DNA of 55,643 nt, taken from positions 1-55,643 of the forward strand of contig CAJIZL010000020.1 in assembly GCA_905182035.1 (NCBI GenBank), in the 5' to 3' direction. The position numbers and the translations under genes were made by a program. Each line of letters begins with the position of its first letter. Within the stretch, counting starts at the first letter, position 1. The notes under the pieces are model-generated. The model was not told the DNA's origin. It was given only the letters and a program-made list of their open reading frames with translations, and did not search any database. This DNA is from Oceanospirillaceae bacterium ASP10-02a. GTDB lineage: Bacteria; Pseudomonadota; Gammaproteobacteria; Pseudomonadales; Balneatricaceae. Shown piece by piece: positions 40,431 to 49,010 of this stretch.

Positions 40431-40531
40431 TTAATCTAGCAAGAAGGGCATGCTTGATATGATGAATATTTGTTAGTCGTGAGCAACTTAGCTAGCCTCC
40501 AGAGTATGCTAATTATAGGTCTATCGCGTTA

Positions 40532-41026
40532 TCAGGATCCTAAAAACTGACTGCCTGGGTACACTGTGAAATTGGAAACACATAAACCATTAGCACTTTG
40601 GCCACTAACATTAAGCTCAAACCAAATTGACCCACCTGCACTGCCTTTCTTAAAAGCTCCCTTTAAATGAAGTGTAACCTTCTCATTTAGTTTCTGATAA
40701 CCTTCAAAACTATTCGAGCCTTTATACAGCGTCCCCATTATATTGGTCGATTTACCCGCATAGGTAAACATTGCAGATACTTTGCCCTCTTGGGGCCATT
40801 CCATAGTACTGATTAGGACTGTTCCCTGAATGCATTTGAGGATCACACCTCGCCATTGATTCTGATAAGTTGCTGCGACAATTTTCCCTTTATAGTGCGT
40901 GATTAGTGCATCAGATGAAGGTTCCTTATATAAATTTTGTTCTGGTGGTGCGTAGTAACTTGAACAAAAGGCCACACTAGGTATCGCCAAGGTTATAGCT
41001 AACAATGTGTAAACTAAATTCTTCAT
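40532..41026 (-). CDS. Hypothetical exported protein
   Basis: A 164-residue protein with a clear signal peptide (MKNLVYTLLAITLAIPSVAF, cleavage near FCSS) and a mature part that looks all-beta. Two mature cysteines (LKCIQG and LCVSN) could form a disulfide. No family recognised. ATG 41026 has AGGAG 8 nt upstream; a longer frame to 41092 lacks this. It is isolated among gene fragments. Confidence 0.65.
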   Translation of the reverse strand: MKNLVYTLLAITLAIPSVAFCSSYYAPPEQNLYKEPSSDALITHYKGKIVAATYQNQWRGVILKCIQGTVLISTMEWPQEGKVSAMFTYAGKSTNIMGTLYKGSNSFEGYQKLNEKVTLHLKGAFKKGSAGGSIWFELNVSGQSANGLCVSNFTVYPGSQFLGS

Positions 41027-41363
41027 GGCACCACTCCTATATATTTTGAACAACCGAAGCACCATGGGCACAAACTCTCTCAAAAAACACACAGAACATA
41101 CACAACATAAATATTCATACAGTCACTGAGTAGGCTAAACCATGGCTAACAACAGCATCAACTTTACCTTGCATAAGCCCTAGCTTTGGCAGATAACCAT
41201 ATCCCTATCGCTTGAAGAATAAGTAATATAATGAGCCACCTATGTGTTTATTTGCTCAATTCACAACAACATACACCAACAAACACAAGGATACGATAAG
41301 TAGTAAATACTACTGTCATAAGCTCATTATAGATAGAGGAATATTTCTGAAATTCTTGACCTT

Positions 41364-41603
41364 GTGACTGGGTCAGATTTATCTCTGGATTGGACCACTG
41401 ATGACAATATCCGCTTCACAGTAACCGGATCAAAGCTCAAAAAGTTAAGTAGGACTAAAGATCATATCTGCCAAGTCCCACCACAGATGTTCGTCGATAT
41501 GATCGCCTCTATTCCTCAAAGGGCCGTGCCCGTGAACAAGACCGTCCACCAACTGGCCCGCACATGGGGCATGAACACCCACCAGATTATGGAGTGGTTT
41601 TAA
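41364..41603 (+). CDS. Short ORF or gene fragment, unknown
   Basis: 79 codons from a GTG, ending in a GC-rich stretch (VHQLARTWGMNTHQIMEWF) that overlaps the 3' end of the GMC oxidoreductase. The frame is open back to 41337 without an ATG. I recognise no domain; it may be the tail of a gene that arrived with the GC-rich segment. Confidence 0.3.
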   Translation: MTGSDLSLDWTTDDNIRFTVTGSKLKKLSRTKDHICQVPPQMFVDMIASIPQRAVPVNKTVHQLARTWGMNTHQIMEWF

Positions 41604-43185
41604 TTATGTCAGCGATTTTCTCGGCCATCATGATGACCGGCGCGTTAAGATTGGCCGTGACACTGTGCGGCATGATGGATGCGTCAACCACACGCAGGCC
41701 TTCGGTATCGTGAACCCGGCCCTCTGCATCAGTGACCGAATCATCACCCGTTCCCATGCGACAGGTTGAACTGGGGTGGAATTCCGTAGTGGCGGCAGTG
41801 CGAAGCCAGGCGAGGATTTCGGCGTCGCTTTGCACGTCTTTGCCGGGGGCTGTTTCGTCCAAGCGTAAACCGTCAAAGGCTTTTTGGGCGGCCATCTCGC
41901 GGGTCCGCCGGACGCCATTGATCATGGCTCGCAGATCACTTTCCGCGGCAAAGAAATTATACTGGATTGACGGGTGTTGCGTCGGGTCGGCGGATTTCAG
42001 CATCACGTGCCCCCGGCTTTCGGGGCGCATCAGGCCCATGGAGAACATGAAGCCGTCATCGAAGTTCGATTCCGCATCACCCATATCAGCAGCAATAGGA
42101 TAGAACTCGTGCTGCAAATCGGCATAGTCGACATCGTCAGAGCTTTTGAAAAAGCACCCGGTCTCACAAATGGTGGAGGCACCCAAGCCGGATTTCAGAA
42201 ACAGCCATTGAAGGCCAATGCGATATTTACCGAGGCCCCTGAACTGGCCCGCCAGCGAAACACCCTTGGGCGTCGCGTAGGTGATGGCCACGATCGGGTG
42301 ATTTTCTAGATTCTGTCCCACGGCGGGCACACTGGCCACAGACGCGATATTATGATCGGCCAGATGAGACGGATCACCCACACCTGACAACAACAACAGC
42401 TGAGGTGAATTAATAGTGCCACCGCACACGATTACTTCCTGGCTGGCCTCATAGGTGATTTGCTCACCATTTCGGTCGGCACGAATTCCGGTGGCGCGTT
42501 TGCCAACGAAGATCACCTTGTGGGTTAGCGTGTTGGTGACGACGGTCAGGTTAGAGCGACCCATCACTGGACGCAGATAAGCGCGCGCCGTACTGCACCG
42601 ATTGCCATTCCGCGTGAAGCTCTGGGCCACGTGAAAGCCTTCGTGCTGGGCTCCGTTCTGATCCAGCGTAATGGCATAACCCGCCTGCTCACCGGCTTTC
42701 AGAAATGCCTGGTGCAGCGGATGCGTGGCTTTACAGGTTTCAATTGTCTGTGGCCCATCACCGCCACGCCATTCACTGGCCCCCTTATCAGAGGTTTCCA
42801 TTTTGCGAAAATAGGGCAAGCACTTATCGAATGACCAGTCGGGTAAACCATCCGCTGCCCAGCCATCATAGTCCCGCCGGTTACCCCGGTTGGCGACCAT
42901 GCCATTGATAGAGGACGATCCACCCAAAATCCGGCCGCGATGTTCCAGAATTTGCCGGCCATCACAATGGGGTTCCGGATCACCCAGATAACCCCAATCA
43001 AAGCGCGGATCACGGGCCGCCAGCGCACAGGCCACGGGCATCTGAACAAGTACGTTTTGGTCGCTGCCGCCGGCTTCCACCAGCAATACACGGACGGACG
43101 CATCTTCCGTAAGCCTGTTCGCCAACACGCACCCGGCGGAACCAGCACCCACAATGATGTAGTCGTAACTGTTCTGAGATGTCAT
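41587..43185 (-). CDS. GMC family FAD-dependent oxidoreductase (choline dehydrogenase-like)
   Basis: A 532-residue flavoprotein. The FAD-binding Rossmann motif is DYIIVGAGSAGCVLANRL, followed by the GMC signatures GRILGGSSSINGMVANRG and GGTINSPQLLLLSGVGD. The catalytic His pair region is TTEFHPSSTCRMG (His) and SVTANLNAPVIMMAEKIAD, with Asn in place of the common His/Pro. GMC enzymes oxidise alcohols; the alcohol here is unknown. ATG 43185 has GGAA 8 nt upstream. Its base composition is visibly much more G+C-rich than all neighbours, a sign of recent transfer. Confidence 0.88.
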   Translation of the reverse strand: MTSQNSYDYIIVGAGSAGCVLANRLTEDASVRVLLVEAGGSDQNVLVQMPVACALAARDPRFDWGYLGDPEPHCDGRQILEHRGRILGGSSSINGMVANRGNRRDYDGWAADGLPDWSFDKCLPYFRKMETSDKGASEWRGGDGPQTIETCKATHPLHQAFLKAGEQAGYAITLDQNGAQHEGFHVAQSFTRNGNRCSTARAYLRPVMGRSNLTVVTNTLTHKVIFVGKRATGIRADRNGEQITYEASQEVIVCGGTINSPQLLLLSGVGDPSHLADHNIASVASVPAVGQNLENHPIVAITYATPKGVSLAGQFRGLGKYRIGLQWLFLKSGLGASTICETGCFFKSSDDVDYADLQHEFYPIAADMGDAESNFDDGFMFSMGLMRPESRGHVMLKSADPTQHPSIQYNFFAAESDLRAMINGVRRTREMAAQKAFDGLRLDETAPGKDVQSDAEILAWLRTAATTEFHPSSTCRMGTGDDSVTDAEGRVHDTEGLRVVDASIMPHSVTANLNAPVIMMAEKIADIIKTTP

Positions 43186-43306
43186 CAGTTTCGTTCCATT
43201 AATTATCAAACCCGGATACGCGCCCCGGCCCTTTTTGGTTACACTTCGTTTTTTGTTGGTATCTACCCGCTTGGCCCAAACCGACTTGCTGGGCTTGGTG
43301 GGGTGG

Positions 43307-43366
43307 ACAAACTATAGTCGTTGATTTATATAAGGAAAACGGGAAAACGCAGTGTTCAAAAAGCCC
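43307..43366. repeat. 60-bp dispersed repeat, copy B
   Basis: Same core as copies A and C (TTGATTTATATAAGG, AAAACGCAGTGTTCAAAAAG). Copies B and C agree in 37 of 42 aligned columns. It lies exactly where the GC-rich GMC segment ends. No tRNA-like sequence is attached on its left. Confidence 0.8.
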
Positions 43367-43438
43367 GATTCCAGCAATTAGAGACAACCCACACATTTTG
43401 TAAATAGCTGCTGGTTCAATTGATACTACACCCTAGCA

Positions 43439-44431
43439 TCAGCCAATTACACGTTGGTAATATCGAAGCCAGTTTTTACCCATAAAATTATCAATATCAT
43501 GCTCTGACCAATTACGGCGGGCAAGCTCGTCTGCTATTCGTGGGATATCAGCTGGCGTCTTCATCCACTCTGGCCATGCGGGTGGAATAACGGGAGCCGA
43601 GTCAAAGGTACTCCGACCTGTGCGCACCTGACGGATGTAGGACAAAGGCCTGCGCCAAACAAAATCGGTACCGAGGCCAAGACCCTCAGAACCAACGATC
43701 TGTGCAGTGTGTTCGACCAAGTCAACAAAGCCCTCGAGGGTACAGCTGGTGCCACCCGGCAGCATCGCTGGAAACAGCACCATACCGAACATACCCCCTC
43801 TTTCGGCTACGGCACGCATCAGTTCATTAGATTTTAGTCGATGTGGCAACTCAGCATTTGCGGAAAAACTCAGGGAGTTTGAGTGGGTCACAGCAATCGG
43901 CATGGTTGAATTTTCAACACAGTCCATCGATGTTTTGATACCGCAGTGGGATACATCTACAATCATTCCAAGTCTGTTCATTTCGCCGACAATGCGCTTC
44001 CCATAAAGCGATAAACCTGAGTCATTTGGCTCCAGGCAACCAGATCCTGCCTGACCCTGGTGGTTATAGGACATCTGGATACACCGAATACCCAGATCAT
44101 AGAATATCTCCACAAGAGATAGGTCATCCTCAAGTGGAAGAGTATTTTGAAAACCGAGGATTACTGCAGTTTTTCCTTCAGCAGCAATACGTTCAACGTC
44201 ACCCACACCCCAGGCTGGTGCAATCAAATTACTGTAATCATTAAAGGCACGTCGCCATCGGGACAAGGCTGATATAGCCTCTCGCGTGTTATCAAATGTG
44301 TAGTTCATACAGGTTATATGAACGCATGAGATACCTCCTTTACTCCATTCCTCAAACACTTCTGAGTCGCACTCATCTGCTTGCATCCCATCAATAATAA
44401 ACCTGCGCTTAGCGGTTGTTGGTTTAGTCAT
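43439..44431 (-). CDS. Peptidase M19 (membrane dipeptidase)-like protein with altered metal site
   Basis: A 330-residue TIM-barrel protein of the renal-dipeptidase family (GLSLYGKRIVGEMNRLGMIV, DVSHCG, VTHSNS, LGTDFVWRR). Of the five zinc ligands known in the family, the two histidines are present (H162, H183), but the N-terminal HxD is replaced (IIDGMQADEC) and the bridging Glu position reads GFQN. So it probably has a different or reduced metal site and may not hydrolyse dipeptides. It ends an operon after the amidohydrolase and GST genes. Confidence 0.8.
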   Translation of the reverse strand: MTKPTTAKRRFIIDGMQADECDSEVFEEWSKGGISCVHITCMNYTFDNTREAISALSRWRRAFNDYSNLIAPAWGVGDVERIAAEGKTAVILGFQNTLPLEDDLSLVEIFYDLGIRCIQMSYNHQGQAGSGCLEPNDSGLSLYGKRIVGEMNRLGMIVDVSHCGIKTSMDCVENSTMPIAVTHSNSLSFSANAELPHRLKSNELMRAVAERGGMFGMVLFPAMLPGGTSCTLEGFVDLVEHTAQIVGSEGLGLGTDFVWRRPLSYIRQVRTGRSTFDSAPVIPPAWPEWMKTPADIPRIADELARRNWSEHDIDNFMGKNWLRYYQRVIG

Positions 44432-44449
44432 TTACCTAATCCTCATTAG

Positions 44450-45082
44450 TTAGAAATATGGCAAGCTAATGCCTTCTCGGTCGAATGTCCTGATAACTGA
44501 CGTTCGATTACACAGTGACTCAAGCACTCGTGTAATATGTGGAAAACTGCGCGTGGGTGGGGTTATGTGACGTGACCAGCGGCCAAGCATCAGTAAGTAG
44601 AAATCAACAATGGTAAGCTGATTGCCAACAATAAAGTCCCGGTCTTTCAAATGAACATCAAGAACCTCTAGGTGGCGCACAACATGCCCAGCCATCACAG
44701 TTTTGTAATCAGCATAGTGTTCTGCAGTGACATAGAATTCTGGTCGGTAAAACTGCCAGAAATCCACCTGCAGCGAATTAGTTAAAAAGGTGATCCATTG
44801 ATAAACCTCAGACCTTTCATAGGTACCTAGGAGGGGAATCAACTTTGCTTCTGGATGATGGTCTGCTAAATGTAAACATATCGCCGCAGTTTCAAACAAG
44901 ACCTTATCTCCATCCTTAAACGTTGGAATCCGTCCGTTAGGGTTCAAGGCAAGATACTCAGGGGTTTGATGTTCTCCTTTACTACGATCAATCTCCACCA
45001 GATCAAATTCTGCTCCAATTTCTTGAAGGACAAAATGGGGCACTATACTTGCCAGACCTTGAGAGTAATAGAGTTTGTACAT
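44450..45082 (-). CDS. Glutathione S-transferase family protein
   Basis: A 210-residue protein with an N-terminal thioredoxin-like GST domain (YKLYYSQGLASIVPHFVLQE; NPNGRIPTFKDGD; FETAAICLHLADHHP) and a C-terminal helical domain (FIVGNQLTIVDFYLLMLGRW). Ser near the N-terminus may replace Tyr in activating glutathione. It lies between amidohydrolase and M19-like genes with 18-nt gaps on both sides, so it is part of one transcript. Confidence 0.9.
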   Translation of the reverse strand: MYKLYYSQGLASIVPHFVLQEIGAEFDLVEIDRSKGEHQTPEYLALNPNGRIPTFKDGDKVLFETAAICLHLADHHPEAKLIPLLGTYERSEVYQWITFLTNSLQVDFWQFYRPEFYVTAEHYADYKTVMAGHVVRHLEVLDVHLKDRDFIVGNQLTIVDFYLLMLGRWSRHITPPTRSFPHITRVLESLCNRTSVIRTFDREGISLPYF

Positions 45083-45100
45083 TTCTATGTAGTCCTTAAT

Positions 45101-46507
45101 TCATTTTGTGTCAGGCATCGGACGGCGATGATAGCGCGACGTCAAACCTAACTTATCCATCATGCGCCAATGAGATTGCTGTGCCTCACTGTAAATAGAC
45201 CCAGCTTCCACACGCACTGGCCTTCCTTCATCCCAAACGAGTTCCCCGTTCACGATCACTTTCCAAATAGATTTCGAACCAGTGTTATAGACTAGAGATT
45301 GAATCGGATCAGAAAAGGGTTGTGCTTCAGGCAAATCAGATCTTCGGATAACGATGTCGGCATATTTGCCAACTTCTATTGAACCTATGTCACGTTCCAT
45401 CCCCACTGCCTTTGCGCCACCAATAGTAGCGAGCTCAAGTACATCTAACGCTGTCATCGTTGTCCGGCTATCAGCCTTGGCACGTGTTGACAAAAGCGCC
45501 ATAAGTCCCTGCAAACCGACATCATAGCGACACCCCGATGAAACCCCATCACTGGCTAAGGCGACATTCCCACCTCCACGAGAAACCTCCAGATGCTTTG
45601 CGTTTCGCGCAGCTTTAGCACCAAGATTCATTGAGGTAACCGGACACCAAACTACCGACATCTTTGCTTGTTGAACAATGCCAACCTCATCAGGATCGAG
45701 ATCGTTCATGTGGCTGAAGGTGCAGTTTTCGCCGATAAGGTCGCAATCAGCGTAATGGCGCATAGGGCGAGACCCCAGACGCTCTTCGTCCACCGCGGTA
45801 TCATGATGGTCAAAAGATTGATGTTGGCTAAAAATTACACCGCTTTGATCGGCCCTTTCCTTAGCGGCACGCATAAGATCATTCGAGGCACTGCCGAGCC
45901 CAAACAAGACCACGCAACCTTTAATCAATGCATCTTCTTTGTTACGTTTGAGCTGCCCACCCAGAAGATTAAGGCTTCGATCAAGATCTCGTGGCGCTCT
46001 TGTCATGTCTTGTGTGCCTTGGGATGCAGGTAAATCCCATAGGAATGGATCACCAATAAATCCTCGTATTCCAACAGCCTCTGCAGCCTCAGCCGAAGCA
46101 TCAGGAAATTGCAGTGTACCGGCCTCGAGAAAGCAGGTAGTACCATTTGATAACATTTCAAGGCAATTGAGAAAGGTGGCAGCTCGCTCATCTTCTTCCT
46201 CAACTGCATCCCACCAACGACGTAGTGTGTTCATCATCGTGCTCGTATCGAGGACATCAGAGAAGGCTCCTCGCGCAGTATTCATAAAATGGACATGCGC
46301 ATCAACAAACCCCGGGTGAGTGACTGCACCACCTGCATCAATAACCTTAGCTGCTCTCACCTTGGGCAGCACATCCACTTCGTCCCCCACCAGCACAATT
46401 CGTTTTCCATGGATGGCGATTGCACCACGCTCAAAACACGTTCGTTCTTCGTTCATGGAAATTACAAAGGTATTCTTAACGAGATAGTCAGCTATTATTT
46501 TCGTCAT
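45101..46507 (-). CDS. Metal-dependent amidohydrolase (SsnA/TrzN/AtzB-like)
   Basis: A 468-residue amidohydrolase-superfamily enzyme. The metal ligands are H71 and H73 (GFVDAHVHF), a later His in FSQHQSF, another His-containing segment FSHMNDLD, and the Asp in LASDGVSSG. It carries the composite beta-sandwich ends (N-terminal MTKIIADYLVKNTFVISM; C-terminal IVIRRSDLP...VIVNGELVWDEG). Relatives deaminate or dechlorinate ring amines, nucleosides or guanidino compounds. It leads a three-gene operon and has a strong AGGAGG site. Confidence 0.87.
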   Translation of the reverse strand: MTKIIADYLVKNTFVISMNEERTCFERGAIAIHGKRIVLVGDEVDVLPKVRAAKVIDAGGAVTHPGFVDAHVHFMNTARGAFSDVLDTSTMMNTLRRWWDAVEEEDERAATFLNCLEMLSNGTTCFLEAGTLQFPDASAEAAEAVGIRGFIGDPFLWDLPASQGTQDMTRAPRDLDRSLNLLGGQLKRNKEDALIKGCVVLFGLGSASNDLMRAAKERADQSGVIFSQHQSFDHHDTAVDEERLGSRPMRHYADCDLIGENCTFSHMNDLDPDEVGIVQQAKMSVVWCPVTSMNLGAKAARNAKHLEVSRGGGNVALASDGVSSGCRYDVGLQGLMALLSTRAKADSRTTMTALDVLELATIGGAKAVGMERDIGSIEVGKYADIVIRRSDLPEAQPFSDPIQSLVYNTGSKSIWKVIVNGELVWDEGRPVRVEAGSIYSEAQQSHWRMMDKLGLTSRYHRRPMPDTK

Positions 46508-46784
46508 TTGTGCTTCCTCCTAGTTTGTTAGACTAGGTTTATCGATCAAAGACTGTTCCACATCTTTATTCACTTTACGCGATCAAATATCTATGTTGAA
46601 ACCCACTACACCAATTAGCGCTAAGCTTTATTCTTATGAATTAAGGCCGTTTGGATTAGGCATCTACTTCCTAACTTCAAGATTCATAGTACCCAAATCG
46701 AATATCTTTAGCCAATTGACCAATTACACTACAAGTGATGATCTCGTTGCAAAATATGAAAAACACACTTAACTGTCAGGCACA
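46508..46784. other. Intergenic region upstream of the amidohydrolase operon
   Basis: I see no coding frame I would trust in this A+T-rich stretch. It should contain the amidohydrolase-operon promoter on the minus strand, but no strong -35/-10 pair stands out. Confidence 0.4.
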
Positions 46785-46789
46785 AAAAA

Positions 46790-46815
46790 GCCCTAGTTTA
46801 TAAAACTTAAGGCTA
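46790..46815 (-). terminator. Hairpin and T run downstream of the tRNA-Ala fragment
   Basis: On the minus strand: AGCC...AGTTT-TAT-AAACT...GGGCT followed by six T. It looks like the original terminator of a tRNA gene, kept with the 3' fragment. Confidence 0.6.
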
Positions 46816-46821
46816 AATAAT

Positions 46822-46872
46822 TGGTGGGCCTAGCGGGATCGAACCGCTGACCTCAACACTGCCAGTGTTGCG
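46822..46872 (-). pseudogene. 3' fragment of a tRNA-Ala (GGC) gene with CCA
   Basis: On the minus strand the sequence holds an anticodon stem-loop (CAACA-CTGGCAG-TGTTG, anticodon GGC), a T arm (AGCGG-TTCGATC-CCGCT) and an acceptor 3' strand ending in ACCA. The 5' acceptor strand and D arm are absent, and the 3' acceptor strand appears one base short. It is not a functional tRNA; integrating elements that target tRNA 3' ends leave such fragments. Confidence 0.7.
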
Positions 46873-46875
46873 CAG

Positions 46876-46936
46876 ACAAACGTTAAGTAGTTGATTTATA
46901 TAATGAAAACTAGAGAACGGAGTGTTCAAAAAGGTC
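46876..46936. repeat. 60-bp dispersed repeat, copy C
   Basis: Core TTGATTTATATAATG, then GAGAACGGAGTGTTCAAAAAG, directly next to the tRNA-Ala fragment. Same orientation as A and B. Confidence 0.8.
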
Positions 46937-47076
46937 ACATTCCTCCGATCACGTACAAACTTATATCCGTCCTTGGCTATGGAAATACTACTCGTCTCGC
47001 AGCGCCGCATCCTTTGCTGCCTTTCGATACATCGACACCAGGGTCATCAGACATATGGCATTCCAATCTATATCTG

Positions 47077-47985
47077 TTAAAAACGCCAGGAATCCTGCTT
47101 GAGAAAGTCTATGAACTGTTGTTGGATTAAGGGCAAACGCTTATTACTATTCCAGACAACACCCAAATTCATTGTTGGTATAGGCTCCTCAATCTGTTTT
47201 GACAAAATTCTTGTACCATCAAGTGACCAGGGGCGGTAGAGAATATTGGATAAAATAGCTACTCCACTTTCTCTTGCTATAAAACTTCTGACGGCTTCTA
47301 CTGATTGCGTTTTTATTCTAACATTAGGCTTAAGAGCGAACATTTTCCAAAATTGGTTAGTATTTGATTCAGCTTCATCACTTGCAAGCATTATATAGGA
47401 TTCTTTTGCTATCTCAGCAAGAGGCACCTTATCCATTTTTGCAAATCGATGGCTTTCAGCGCACCAAAGAGTGCGGGTTGAACGAAAAAGAGTTTCCACC
47501 TCAAGACCTTCGGCAGTCTTAATATTAGAGGTGATCATAAACGCAATGTCTATTTCTCTTGCCCGTAGTTTTTCCTCCAAAGCATCTCGTGAATTTTCTA
47601 CAATATTAACTTTAACCTTTGGATAAATCTTTTCAAACTGCCCTAAAGGGATTGGTAAAAAATAACCCACTACAGATACAGAGGCGCCTAAGATAAATCG
47701 ACCTTCAGTATTTTTCTTTTGATTATGAAACGCGAATATCGATTCATCCACCATATTTAAGATTCTCTGCGCACTATTCAAAAACCGATGCCCATCATAA
47801 GTCAAAATCACCCCGTATCGATGACGATCAAAAAGATCGATCCCTAATATGCTTTCAAGATTTTTTATCGCATCAGCTACTGCTGAGGGACTCATATGGA
47901 CTTTTTCTGCGGCTAACTGAATTTTTCCCGTCTCTGCAGTGGCAATAAAATAGCGTAAATGACGTAGAGTGAGTGAGCTATTCAC
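47077..47985 (-). CDS. LysR-type regulator, probable regulator of the creatinine operon
   Basis: A 302-residue LTTR with an N-terminal winged HTH (LRHLRYFIATAETGKIQLAAEKVHMSPSAVADAIKNLE, about 5-45) and a C-terminal periplasmic-binding-like effector domain (GRFILGASVSVVGYFLPIPLGQF onward). It diverges from creatininase over 173 bp that contain paired 13-bp repeats. LTTRs usually activate the divergent operon with a pathway compound as inducer; creatinine, creatine or sarcosine are candidates here. Confidence 0.9.
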   Translation of the reverse strand: MNSSLTLRHLRYFIATAETGKIQLAAEKVHMSPSAVADAIKNLESILGIDLFDRHRYGVILTYDGHRFLNSAQRILNMVDESIFAFHNQKKNTEGRFILGASVSVVGYFLPIPLGQFEKIYPKVKVNIVENSRDALEEKLRAREIDIAFMITSNIKTAEGLEVETLFRSTRTLWCAESHRFAKMDKVPLAEIAKESYIMLASDEAESNTNQFWKMFALKPNVRIKTQSVEAVRSFIARESGVAILSNILYRPWSLDGTRILSKQIEEPIPTMNLGVVWNSNKRLPLIQQQFIDFLKQDSWRF

Positions 47986-48024
47986 ATGACTTTCTCCTAG
48001 TTATAAACGTCTATATTGTAGCAA

Positions 48025-48074
48025 TAGACCACAGAAATCCATCTTAAAATATTTAGACCACAGAAAAACTGTGT
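48025..48074. promoter_or_regulatory. Paired 13-bp direct repeats plus inverted repeat: candidate LysR binding region
   Basis: TAGACCACAGAAA occurs at 48025-48037 and again at 48054-48066, 29 bp apart (nearly three helical turns). The second copy overlaps the inverted repeat CACAG-AAAAA-CTGTG (48060-48074). It lies in the middle of the divergent lysR/creatininase gap. Confidence 0.6.
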
Positions 48075-48158
48075 CTTAAAAACTAAAAATACCATTTTAT
48101 TTTTAATATTCCCTTTAGTTAAGATGATTTATCGTATCAATAAAAGTGGGATGGCAAC

Positions 48159-48962
48159 ATGGTTTCTATGGCGGATCTTGATTGGGTAACCTATCAAAAA
48201 TCTGTGTCTGAAGGTAACTCTATAATCTTTTTACCTATCGGCGCGCTTGAACAACATGGCCCACACATGTCAATGAATCCTGACGTATTGATTCCCACAG
48301 CTATATCTGAGGCAGTGGCCCATAGACTCAGCAATGCAATGGTTGCTCCACCCATTGCTTATGGATACAAATCACAGCAGCAGTCAGGTGGTGGTAATCA
48401 TATGCCGGGTACGACCAGTTTAGACGGTCAAACTCTAACGCACACAATTAGAGATGTTATTAAAGAGTTAGCACGGCACGGCAATCGAAAGATCGTCATG
48501 ATGAATGGTCATTATGAAAATTCAATGTTTATTATTGAAGGGATTGATCTAGCGATTCGAGAATTAGGTTGGGATGGCATTACCAACATGAATGTGATGA
48601 TTATATCTTACTGGGATTTTGTTGAAGCTCCAACAATAAAACTTCTCTACCCTGATGGTTTTACTGGTTGGGACTTGGAACATGGGGGTGTTTTAGAGAC
48701 GTCCTTAATGTTGCACCTTTATCCACATTTGGTTGATATTGACAAAATAGTAGACCATCCCCCAGCTACCTTTCCACCCTATGACATGTTTCCAGTCAAC
48801 TCTGATTTAACCCCACCTTCAGGAACTTTATCTTCAGCAAAAAATGCAAGTGAAGTGAAGGGGGAAATATTAATGAACGTTTGCGTTGAAGGTATTTCAC
48901 TTTCAGTAGAGGACGTATTTAACGTCGATTATGTTAAATCTATTACCAAAAAAACAGCTTGA
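48159..48962 (+). CDS. crnA: Creatininase (creatinine amidohydrolase)
   Basis: A 267-residue enzyme hydrolysing creatinine to creatine. It is a very close match to Pseudomonas creatininase, not just the broad family: PIGALEQHGPHM, QSGGGNHMPGTTSLDGQTLT, GHYENSMFIIEGIDLAIREL, SYWDFVE and WDLEHGGVLETSLML. All five metal ligands known for that enzyme have counterparts (E31, H33, D42, H118, E120), as do the two active-site Trp residues (W152, W171). It is the first gene of an operon with an ABC importer and creatinase. ATG 48159 or ATG 48168 could start it. Confidence 0.94.
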   Translation: MVSMADLDWVTYQKSVSEGNSIIFLPIGALEQHGPHMSMNPDVLIPTAISEAVAHRLSNAMVAPPIAYGYKSQQQSGGGNHMPGTTSLDGQTLTHTIRDVIKELARHGNRKIVMMNGHYENSMFIIEGIDLAIRELGWDGITNMNVMIISYWDFVEAPTIKLLYPDGFTGWDLEHGGVLETSLMLHLYPHLVDIDKIVDHPPATFPPYDMFPVNSDLTPPSGTLSSAKNASEVKGEILMNVCVEGISLSVEDVFNVDYVKSITKKTA

Positions 48963-49010
48963 TAAACCTTATCTCGATGCCCTCAAAATTATAACTAAAG
49001 GAAAAAGAAT

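Noticed and set aside
37758..46936. Integron cassette array with attC sites
   Set aside because: The repeats lack the paired R/L boxes of attC, genes lie on both strands between them, and tRNA sequence is attached to copies A and C; tRNA-site scars explain them better.
46813..47130. Two short ORFs over the tRNA-Ala fragment and repeat C
   Set aside because: They translate RNA-gene and repeat sequence and have no supporting features.
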